NCBI GenBank assembly: GCA_018857735.1
Contig: JABMCL010002002.1
Span: 642,001-706,000, forward strand
Reading direction: 5' to 3'
Length of the DNA: 64,000 bases
Origin: Alviniconcha marisindica
Taxonomy: Eukaryota > Mollusca > Gastropoda > Provannidae
This document shows positions 36,501-49,200 of this stretch, piece by piece. Every line of letters starts with the position of its first letter. Within the stretch, counting starts at the first letter, position 1. The notes under the pieces are model-generated. The model was not told the DNA's origin. It worked only from the letters and a program-made list of their open reading frames with translations, and did not search any database. The position numbers and the translations under genes were made by a program.

Positions 36501-39500
36501 CAGGGAGACACAGTTGTTGTAGGGAGTAGAATCAGCGATTACTGCTGGTGGTACTTACCACACTGAGGGAGACAAATTTGTTGTAGGGGTAGAATCAGTG
36601 AACATAGTAGGCTGTACTCACCACACCAATGGAGAAGTAGTTGTTGATGATGTTGTATGGGATGGGATCTCCATCCTGCTCATCCTCCCCTTCTGGCTTA
36701 CTAAACTCAATCTGCCATCGGTCCATCATCACAACTGTGCTGTGTTCTACCTTCTGCAGAATCTTCAACAGGTTTTCACCTTCATAACCTGAAACACAGA
36801 CAGTTTTTGTTTTATTTTTTAAACATGTAAAATTAAAAACATTCAGGATTAAAAACAAACCACAAGATACAATTTCAGGAGAAAACAGGCTTTGCTATGA
36901 GGCTACAGTAGTCCCATAGTTAGTTTTTCTCATCTCAGTTAAGATCTGGAATTTGCTGCTGTGTTAACCCCCCAAAATTCTGAAGCAAGAATAACTGTTA
37001 GCATTCTAAAACAAGATCCAAACACATAAAAGGTTAAAAAGAACACTTATTTAACCCACCTGGCCCCAGACCGCCCGTCACCGCCTGCTCTTTTTCCTTA
37101 CCGCGAAACCCCAGACCACCCGGTAGCGGCTGGCTAGCAGAGGCTCCATACTAGCATCTCGGCTTATGCAAATAGCAACAGGATTCTCACGAGACCTGTA
37201 GCCTTGTTTCCACTATTGTTTACTACTTCCAGTGATGTTGTTTGTTCGAAATTTGGTGAAGTCTGAGAGACGCTGTGAATTTTCAAAGTTGCAAGGCGGA
37301 TACACGATAGATGGCTGAAAATAAACAAAAGCCCTACTGTTAGCAGTGGCTTTGGAGCTTCATCCTTTGAGATTTTAACTGTAAATTTGGCTCAGTCGCT
37401 TACCGTGGGCACCCTAGTAAACTCACGGAGCTTCATCTTGGGAGATTAAAACTGGAAATTTTGCAAAGTCGGTTACCCTGTAGGCCCCCCAAAACCCGAC
37501 ATTCAGATGCAGACATTTCTGACTTGGGATTTATTTATTTTTTATGCTTTTATTTTTTAGTGAAAAAAATCAAAACCTGTTGGATATATAAGAACAGTGT
37601 ATTCACAAACTGGGAAAAATACGAAGTGCGCTGAAACCTTTGTTTGGTGTTTATTACTGATTTTTAAAGTTGTATACCGGGATCATTTGACACAGTTACT
37701 TCCCTTCGCAAGGGATTTTGTAGCGAAAGGGCAGCGGCTGCTCTCGGGCCAAGTGGGTTAATATGACAATACACAATGTGCACATTTTGGGGATAAGCTC
37801 CTCTTTTGGGTGGGGGTCTGAAGGGTACAAAAACATTGTATCAGTCAAACGTCAGTCAGTTTGCTCAACATTACCATTGTTTACTCCAGAGTAGGAGCAT
37901 TTAAACATAGTTTTTAACACTTAAACGTCATTTCAAAAGGAAGTTATCATGACTACTTCATAATTTAAGGCCTAAAGAATGTACATTCCCAACAACAAGG
38001 AAAAAGAGAAAATCCCCCAGACTGACCCTCCATGGCTATTTCTGTCCCTAGGGCTGAATGACAGCTGCCACCTGAGACTGGTTCCGTGGGAGAGGGTCAT
38101 GTACATTTATCCACCACACAGTAAATGCACCCTCCCTTACTGAAAGTGGAAGCATAAACACTGACTAATCCCTGTACCTCAATGTACTCCTAATGACGCT
38201 GGTCATACTAATCAATGTACCTCCATGCACCACCTTTCTACCATCTTGCTCCAACACTAGTACAGACAACAGTCATTGGGTATTCCCTGTGGTGACAATG
38301 ATGATGGCAGATACTTTGCAAAATGAAGATGGGGTGCTATCAGTAACAGACACAATGGCAGTGCCCTGTACTTCCATTGCACCCAGTTCTCACCTCCACC
38401 CCAACAAAGGCAGCGTGCAAGGTCGTTGCCTGTCCCCAGGGGCAGCACCGACACTGGTGGGCGCTGCTTGAAGTTGATCTTGTCTGCAAGCACAAGAAAG
38501 ACCATATCAATCAGTTTCTGCTAAAAGAAAAAAGGCTTCTTAGAAGTGATAACAAACTTGTTTTTTTATGCCCTGTCAGCCAGGACTGTTATATCAGAAG
38601 AAGAAAACAAAGAAAACAATAAACATTTTTTTCACAAGCCTGACACACACAAAGATACAATTTTAACTACATTCACCAACTCACAGAGAAAAACAATCAA
38701 ACTGCATGCACATACATTTATAAAGCACACCATCAACATTAAACAGGTATCTCAACATCATGAGCATGTTTTTTTCATTTTTTTTCATTTCTAAACCAGT
38801 TCTCTACCAGAGTTTGTACAGAAGACTTTGTCATATACAATCTTGCATTGTTTAATATTCTCAATGTATGACAAGATACACTTACACTGGAGTTGCTCTA
38901 ATTTAGTGCTGCCCGTACCCATCATGTCCAGCAGCCAGCCATCAACACACACAGACACACAGTTACACACACACACACACATACACACACACGCACACAC
39001 TCACAAATATAGGCACACACACACACATACCCATGGTATCCAGCAGCCACCCCACGGTGCCATCACCACCACACACCAACACTCTGGCATTGGGCACATC
39101 CTTGAAGAACTGTAACCTACCAACCCAAAGCACAACACATGTTAGAACTCACGTTAAAAAAAAACCCAGTACCATATACTATCACAACACACGTTAGAGC
39201 ACCATGACAAATGAACTCTTGTTGAAAAAACCCAGTAGCATATGCTATCACAACACATGTTAGAGTACTGCAACAAATGAACTCTTGTTCAGAATGCAGT
39301 AGAGTATGCATGAGTCGCTTCATTCTCCTAAAAAACAAACAAACAAACAAACACAAACAAACACAAAATACCCACTGAGTATCTATTGAAACTTGTACTG
39401 TCAATTACACAAGACTATCACAGGTTGAATATCTGAAACTCTATCATCAGTGACAGAAGACAGTCACAGGTTCAATACCTGAAACTTTATCAGTGACAGA

Positions 39501-40058
39501 AGACAGTCACAGGCTCAATACCTGAAACTTTATTTTCAGTTACACATGAGATCTCTTGCACACGACTGTCACAGGTTGAATATCTGACACTCGTATCATC
39601 AATGACAGAAGACAGTCCCAGGTTCAATACCTGAAACTCTATCGTCAGTTACACGTGAGATCTCTTACCCAATCATGGGTCCCTCCTTGATCATGTTGTA
39701 GACCTGTCGAGGGTTGAGTATGTACTGAAACTTGCGCAGGAGCCGAGCGCCCTGCTTTCCCCCGCTCTTGGGGTTGATGAGGATCAGCAAGGGATGGGTG
39801 CCTTCCAGGGGGGTGATCTGGAATGAGCTACCCTGAATCTGCAAGAAAAACAACGATGACAAATCATATTATTTTAAACTCTCTGTCAAAGGACTACATT
39901 TGGAACTATGGTTGTACCACGGATATTATGCTTTCACGAGTCTGTCTGATGGAATTGCCCCTCGTAGGATGAGTAAAGCGTTACTGAACTGAACTGAACT
40001 GAACTTCTCATTTCTCACATTTTCAAATCATCTTTGAAATCTCACCTCTTCAACTGAC

Positions 40059-40155
<97 letters not shown>

Positions 40156-43100
40156 ATGCACGTGCATGCTAGTGGAAGTTTATTTTGACCATGTTATGGT
40201 TCTTTGCTTTGTACGCGCCCAAATTTGGAGAAATTGCACACAAAAGAGTACATTATTATTATTTCTTGTGATACATCTGGAACACATACCAGCTCATTCC
40301 TTAAAGAGTCCCCCACCCCACCCACTGCAACATCTTTTTTCAATTATTAGTTTTTTAAGGATGGTGGTTTCATGTTCATTCTACCAGTCTAACAATGAGT
40401 CTTTGTTTAACTACTGAGCAAGAAAGAGACTGAGGCAGAAAGAAGAAAAGGAATGGGGAGAAAGGAGGGAAGAGAAGGGAGAAAGAGCAAAAAAGGAGCC
40501 GGGGATGGGGGGGTGGGGGGGGTGGTGGGGATGGGGGGCAGAAAGAGAGAAAAGAAAGCGACAAGCAGAGGGAGAGAAAAGAAGGACAGAGGGATGGAGA
40601 GGGAGAACGTACAGTGACAATGCTAGTGCCAGGAGTCTCCACAGGTGATGCAGCCAACGACGAAGCATCCTCGCTATCTACAGCATCACTGTCCTTGGTC
40701 TTCTGGCCCCGTGGCCGGTCCTGAGGAAACACACAGGTCACTACAGTGCACGTCAAAGTCACTGTTGTGTCCACTGCAATACCATTTTGATACAAGCCAC
40801 ACTCACTACAGTGCACATCAAAGTCACTGTTGTGTCCACTGCAATATCATTTTGATACAAGCCACACTCACTACAGTGCACATGTCAAAGTCACATGAGT
40901 GACCATTGTCAATTTTGATACAGGTCACACTATAGTGTACATGACAAAGTGACCATAGCACCCACTGTCATACCATTTAATACAGGTCTCACTCCACTAC
41001 AGTGCACATGTCAAAGTCATCATAGCCCCCATCATCATAAACATTTGATACAGGTAACACTCACTATAGCTCGCTTGTGAAAATTTCAGTGGTACGATTT
41101 TGGTACCCGTCGCACTCACAGCAACTCAGCATGAGACAAATGTCACTATGCTTCCTCACACACTCATGATGTCCAACACATTCACAGATGGGGTTAGATG
41201 ACACCATCTTGTGACTCGGCCTCCCATAATGAGTGAGTGAAACAACACAATAGGGTAACATAACATCCCATCTGACTGAATGTAGAATGTAGACTAATTC
41301 TGATGGTGACAGTGAAGCCTTCAGTACTTATTCCCCCACCCTCCCTTTTTTGCACTTATGATATTGTACAGTGCTGTGAGTTTGTACATTTCTCACATGG
41401 CCTTGTGCTACAAAGAGCTATCAATATTATTATTATGAAAAAGTATAAAGAAACTCGTGTCAGAACAGTACCAGGACAGCGGGACAGACGGCGACAGGTG
41501 GTAAGACATGATCCCGGTAGGGACCTAAGTCACACTCTGGTTTACACTGTGATGCACACTTGTTGTGTAACTGGAACAGACAAAAAATGGAGCAACACTT
41601 TGATTAATGACATAAACCTGGTAAGCTATATAAAAGCAATCAACAACAACAAGCACCTAAGTAACACCCTGGTTTGCTCTGCGATGCACACTGTTGTACA
41701 CCTGTAACAGACGTGAAAACAGTAACATTCTGACTAATAACATGATCTCAGTATGTACCCAAGTCACACTCAGGTCTGCACTGTGATGCACACTTGTTGT
41801 GTAACTGTAACAGATGAAAAACGGAACAGATTAACCCTTTCATTGCCACACTTGCTACCGCATCACTTGAAAATGTAAGTACCAAGAAAGCGCGATACCC
41901 GAGATCCTTCAGCTCCCACCCCCACCCCAGCCATTAGCATGTGAAAGGATTTGCAGTAAAATGCACAGTACTCAAAGCAGACTTGTTATAGGACCAGAAA
42001 ATATTCTGTCTGCTGGTGCGTGGGTGCACTTTTCAGCCTTTTTAGAAATGCACAAAGACAGATGGCTTTATGGTAAGATGAACATGCATCATGGCACTGA
42101 TTTGTATTTCTTTTTCATGCCAGTCAAGCTGACAATGCTACTAAAAACAGCAGATCTAGAGAAGCCTGTTTCTAAGATTTTAATGAGATCCCCTTTCTTA
42201 GTGAAAAGGAACCTTTCTTCTACTCACCGTTTGATGGCACCACCGACAGTGCAGCCCCGTGACGCCATTGTAAGACTTGATGGACTTGCGGCACTTGTCA
42301 CACTTGCCTGCACAGTTACCTTCCACCCAGTGGTGGTTCATTACCTGCAATCACAAGCAACACTCGTCACACTTGCCTGCACAGTTACCTTCCACCCAGT
42401 GGTGGTTCATTACCTGCAGTCACAACAAGCAACACTTGTCATGCTTGCCTGCACAGTTACCTTCCACCCAGTGGTGGTTCATTACCTGCAGTCACAACAA
42501 GCAACACTCATCATGCTTGCCTGCACAGTTACCTTCCACCCAGTGGTGGTTCATTACCTGCAGTCACAACAAGCAACACTCGTCATGCTTGCCTGCACAG
42601 TTACCTTCCACCCAGTGGTGGTTCATTACCTGCAGTCACAACAAGCAACACTCGTCATGCTTGCCTGCACAGTTACCTTCCACCAAAAGATGGTGTGTTA
42701 CCCACATGCATCAAGATGTACATTTCAGACATGTGAGAATGAACACTGTATGTTTTCTGTCCCTGTCAGTTGGGCATGCTGTTGTTACCACATAAGGTAC
42801 AGGTCAACTGTTAGGGACAGAAAACATACAGTGCTCATTCTCACATGTCTGAAATGCTCACCTTCATGCATGTGCTATAAAACAGCTGCATGTGCAAAGT
42901 CTTATCCAGATCTTGATGAACCTCTGGAAGGAGGAACATAGCTCAGCTACTCTAATAACTTTGTGCACGTTGCAGTTTACATTTCAACTGCATAATCAAA
43001 CAAAAAGAACCTAGCTGAATAACTGATGAGGTGATCACAGAAATCACTGCGTACCTTAATCAGCAAGAGAAACACAGAAAGCAATGGCTGAGATAAAAAC

Positions 43101-43357
43101 AAAACAAAAAAACTGGCTTACCTGAGATACTTTTTTTGATTTGACATAAGTAGTGATACACGAGGCTGGTGCACGCTGGACACATCGCTCATGGACTGTG
43201 TATTTACAGACTGCAACAAGAAACATGCCAGTACAGCATCACACATATGTACACACACAGAAGGACACACATGTATGTACACACATACACAGGAACACAC
43301 AGGTACATACATAAGCATGTGCACACAGACACACACACATATACAGGTACACACATG

Positions 43358-43388
<31 letters not shown>

Positions 43389-43419
43389 AGATACAAGCAT
43401 GCACTCACTCACTCACTCA

Positions 43420-43478
<59 letters not shown>

Positions 43479-44993
43479 AGAACCAGCTACATGAATTCTC
43501 TCCCTGACAGCCGGTTTGGAGAAGTGTCTGGAGCTGAACAACACAGTCAAGTAATGAAGCATGAAGTGCAAAATGAACTATAGAAGGGGAGGCCACTCAC
43601 ATTGACAAGAAAGCCCTTGCTTCCCCAGACCGACCAGCATGTTGAGGCACAAATTACAGTACGCTGGCCGGTTGAAATGCTTCAGGCGCCACACATGCGT
43701 CCCATCATCTTGGACATTCTGAAACCAACAGGATAAGTAAGCAATTTGATTTTGAAGTGCCCTCCCTCTCCTCCACCCCCCCCCCCCTCCCCCAAATGCA
43801 AGCAGTAGCACACACACACATACATATAACATAAAAAGAGAAACACAGAAAGAGTGTACAAGAGAATATATAAACATATACTGAGCCTGAGGATTGCAAG
43901 ACAAGATACATTTTTTTTTTACAATTCAAAGAGGTCAAGAAAAAGGCATTTCTCAGATAAAACCATAAATACACAGATGTACATGTGAAAGGAAGAGCAA
44001 ACACATACTGGACACATGCACACACTGATGCCTGACAGAAAAGGCAAAAAGTACCCTTGCTCTGACTACCCCCACCCCATCTTCCTCCCTGGTCAAGCTA
44101 ACATCATTCTTGGTTGTTTTTTTACTACCCCCACCCCCTTCTCCTCCCCAGTCAAGCTAACAACTTCGTTCGTGGGTTTTTTCACTACCCCCACCCCATC
44201 CTCCTCCCTGGTCAAGCTAACAAATTTGTTCTTGGGTTTTACTCTACTGTCAGCTGCACACGGTCACCTCAGAACAAAAACACAGTTTCAAATCACACAT
44301 TCAAACCGGTCAACATCCGGGCAACCCCCCCACCCCCCAACCAAATCGCCGAATCAAAAAGTTCAGAAACACACAGCAAAAAAACTGTGCATGCACACCC
44401 CTCCCTTTCTCCAAAAGAAAAACAAAACCAACCTCACCAAACTCATCATGCTTATAATGACATAACTAATATATTCCACCAGCTGATCATAACTATCCTA
44501 TAACTAATATACACTGGTGCACATGTACATGCACACTTACGCTGTCAAGGCCCAGCAGAACCAGCAGGGGGATGGTAGTCATGCCCCCTCTCTTCCACTC
44601 CTCTAGTGACACTGTGCCGTCAGAGTCGTAGTCAATCTCCAGCATCATGTCTTGCAGAATCTGTCAACATCATTATTACAGTCTGTGTATCACATCAATG
44701 ACTCATCACATACACACATATATTTTCACTCAATCACATACAGGCATGAACTGTACATATCAAAAAACAAAACAAAACAAAACTGGAACAAGAATGACTG
44801 CTAGCGTTCTAAACACATAAAAAGGCTGAAAGTTCTAAAACAAGATCCCAACATATATGAGGTTAAAAAGCAGTGCATTAAGTAGTATTGTCATATTAAA
44901 CAAGCATTCTTTTTAACCTGTTATGTGTTTGTACAGATACAGACATGAAGTACTCATACTTGATACTAATATACCTGTTTCATGCAAGAAACA

Positions 44994-45052
<59 letters not shown>

Positions 45053-46164
45053 CATTGGTGGTCACTGCTATATTCTCAATATTGCAGCTTTAAAGATTTG
45101 TCACTATTCATTTGTGGCTGCAAATCTGTGTTCAGAGCTGCAAACAGTGCACTTTGCACCAACAGCTTTACTTTTCCAGCTGGAGAAATGGGAGCCAGTT
45201 CATCAGCAGCGAAATCAACTCTGTGTAACAGTCTGCAGACTTAAAGCTGGGATGCTGTATGCCACTTTAATGCAATCCACTGCAAATCAAGCCCCACATC
45301 TCATCAGCACTACTCCACAGAATCATTCTCTGTTCATTCTTCTATCAAGCCACACAGTCTGCCAGCCTCCTTAAGCAGAGGGTGTCTATGTACTTGAAAA
45401 AGCCAACAGGCACACCAGACTGTCTCTCAGAATTTCCCAATACTGCCTTTGAAACAGTTTTAGAATTTCCCAACACTGCTGTTGAAACAGTTCCAACATT
45501 CATCTTATTGACGATGGCCCTTTCTCATCCTTTCAAGGAAGATCGTTGCGTGCTTCCAACTTTCCACACCTCTCTCCTCTGGGCAATTAATGGTGTGATG
45601 TCCTTGGCTTTGTGCCTGCAGGTAGTGTCTCAAGCTCCTCAACATAAAACCAGAAGCTGCTAGAGAAGTGTGCCTGATGACTTTGCCCTGAACAATCAGT
45701 AAACTGTACAGCAAAAGGTGTGGCACTGTTGCCCATCCCAGACATTGAGAGTGCAGTGTCAGGTGTAAGGCTCTTTCTTCAACCTCTTGGGACTTCAGTC
45801 CCCACCAGTAGAATCTATCTGCAGACATGGCACTAGACATATAAGAAGTCTAAGAGAGAAGCGAGGTCATACTCACTGGCTTCAGCTCGGACACATCCCA
45901 GCCCAGATACTCTGCCACTGACATCATCTGGTTGACGATGCAGTCAATTTCCTGCAACAAACACACATATGTGCTATGCTGATGCAGTCAGTTACCTGCA
46001 ACACACCCAAATGCATGCACACAAACATGTACACACATGGTGTACATTGATGCCAGCCACTGCCTGCAACACACACACACACACACACACGAACACACAC
46101 ACACACTCTTTCTTTCCCTCCCTCCCTCACCCCCCCACATACATTGATGCAGGCCATCTCCTGC

Positions 46165-46249
<85 letters not shown>

Positions 46250-49200
46250 CACACTTGTGTAATCTCTCTCTCTCTCTCATATACATCCCCACCCCCACCA
46301 CACACATACAACAATGAATAACTCACATTAGAATCCAGCAAGCCATTTCCATCAGTATCGTACAGCCGAAACATAACTGAAATCAGAAATTATACAAATG
46401 CTTAACACGTGGAAAACTGAGATGACACTCTTCCTCCATCCCCATGATCACTCACACTCCAGCTGACACTCCTCCATCCCATGATCACTCACACTCCAGC
46501 TGACACTCCTCCATCCCATGATCACTCACACATCCAGCTGACACTCCTCCATCCAGCACTCCTCCAATCCCATGATCACTCACACTCCAGCTGACACTCC
46601 TCCACCCCCATGATCACTCACACTCCAGCTGACACTCCTCCACCCCCATGATCACTCACACTCCAGCTGACACTCCTCCATCCCATGATCACTCACCCCT
46701 CCAGCTAAACACTCCTCCATCCCATGATCACTCACACTCCAGCTGACACTCCTCCATCCCATGATCACTCACACTCCAGCTGACACTCCTCCATCCCATG
46801 ATCACTCACACTCCAGCTGACACTCCTCCATCCCATGATCACTCACACTCCAGCTGACACTCCTCCATCCCATGATCACTCACACACCAGCTGACACTCC
46901 TCCATCCCCATGATCACTCACACTCCAGCTGACACTCTTCCATCCCATGATCACTCACATTCCAGCTTGTCCTCTTCCCCCCAAAAGGGACACTACAGAC
47001 GAGGCCCTTTCAGGGATGGGCCCTTTGATCTCCAGCTCAGGACACCGTAGGCCAGACACCGCCCTTCAGGGAAAGATTATGGGCCCGGGTTTGCTCTCCA
47101 GTCATAGGACCGCAAGGGGGAACTTCAGCTCCAAGAGGCTGTCTTCAGCAAGGAAGAGTTGGACTGTCGGATCCACGGGTCTGTGCTCTCCAGTAAAGGA
47201 CCTGCAACGGGGGTAACTTGGCTGTAAGAGGCATGTCACTGACAATAGGAGTTCAAATGTCGGATCCACGGGTCTGTACTCTCCAGTAATGGACCTGCAA
47301 CAGGGTAACTTGGCTGTAAGAGGCATGTCACTGACAATAGGAGTTCAAATGTCGGATCCACGGGTCTGTACTCTCCAGTAATGGACCTGCAACAGGGTAA
47401 CTTGGCTGTAAGAGGCATGTCACTGACAATAGGAGTTCAAATGTCGGATCCACGGGTCTGTACTCTCCAGTAATGGACCTGCAACAGGGTAACTTGGCTG
47501 TAAGAGGCATATCACTGACAAGTTTGACTGCCAGATCCAGGGGTTTGTGCTCTCCAGTAAAGGACCTTCAACAGGGGTAACTTGGCTGTAAGGGGCATGT
47601 CACTGACATTGAGGAGTTCAACTGTTGGATCTACATGTACCCTAACAGGATCTAAAATCTAAAATTAGCACAACAATCAAGTTGTCAACAAGCTGCACTG
47701 TCACATCTGCAGGTACTTGTGACAGCATAATAATTGTGTCACCACAACAAGAAGCTGATTGTCACATCCCTGTGTACTAATGACATGACTTCAGCAAATC
47801 ACATTTTGCTTTATTCTTGTCAACATTTATTGGCCCAACTTTGGGCCTTACACTCAGAAGCACCTTATATAATTATGGACTTTTCATTCAGAGGGACAAA
47901 AATCAGTGGATCTGCCTTACATTCAGAAACACCCCACTCTCCAATCGCATGCATGAACCACTTTAGTGTTTCAGAAACACACAAGCTTCATACAGCCTGA
48001 CCAAAGCAGCGAGATTGACAGGCAGACCTAAGTGCACTTACCCATACCATTGTGGACGCTGTGGATGCTGTGGTTGGATTTCTTGGAGGAGGAGCGGGAG
48101 TGGTTGGACAAATCAGGTGGGGTGGATTCCCCACCCCCTTTATCCAGCGACGATCCTGTCACCACTGCCAGAGAGGGGTGGGTGGAAGCTGATCCAGACC
48201 CTGTCACAGTGGAAAAGTGAACCAAGTGCAACAGACTTTGAAACCTTACACAATTTCATCACTGCCCATTTGTGTCATGCATGCTGAAGCATCACTAACC
48301 ACCATTTGATTGTTTAAAAAAAGTTTTACAGTGAAACCCCTGATGAGAGACCACACTGATGACAGACCACCCTGATCAGAGACCATCCTGATGAGAGACC
48401 ACACTGATGAGAGACCACACTGATGACAGACCACCCTGATCAGAGACCATCCTGATGAGAGACTGTCTTGATGAAAGACCACCCTGATGAGAGACCACCC
48501 TGATGAGACTGTCCTGTTGAAAGACCGCCCTGATGAGAGACTGCCCTGATGAGAGACCACCCTGATTAGAGACCACCATGATGAGAGACCACCCTGATGA
48601 GACTGTCCTGTTGAAAGACCGCCCTGATGAGAGACTGCCCTGATGAGAGACCACCCTGATTAGAGACCACCATGATGAGAGACCACCCTGATGAGATACT
48701 GTCCCGATGAGATACTGTCCCGATGAGTTACTGTCCTGCTGAAAGACCACAAGGATATGAGATCACACTGATGAGAGACCACTCTTAATAAAAAAAACAT
48801 CCTAACAAAAGACCTCACTGACGAGTGACCACCTTGACAATAGACACCCTGATGCGAGACCACTGTAATGAGTGATCACCCTGATGAGGGACCACCTAGA
48901 AATAAGATCACACTGATGAGTGACCACTCTGATGAAAGAGCATCCTAACAAAAGACCACCATATTGAGCAGCCACCTTGATAAGAGACACCCTAATGAGA
49001 GACCACCGTGATGAGCAATCACCCCGATAAAAGACTATGCTGGTGAGAGACCACCATTCATTCAGACCACTTTTTCTAAAACTTTTCCCTTCACACTTCC
49101 CTACTCACAGACAGCCCACCTTTTATGACTGCATTTGCTCAACTGTTTGGGTGGTCATGAAAAAGAGGTTCCACTGTACATGTACTTGCAATTGTTTGCT

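Noticed and set aside
41961..42941. + strand frame of 326 codons
   Set aside because: It is antisense to exon 11 and its tandem copies, then enters the intron 10 hairpin; no independent support.
45382..45663. + strand frame in Dgk intron 7
   Set aside because: No homology recognised, no splice or promoter context, moderate length expected by chance.
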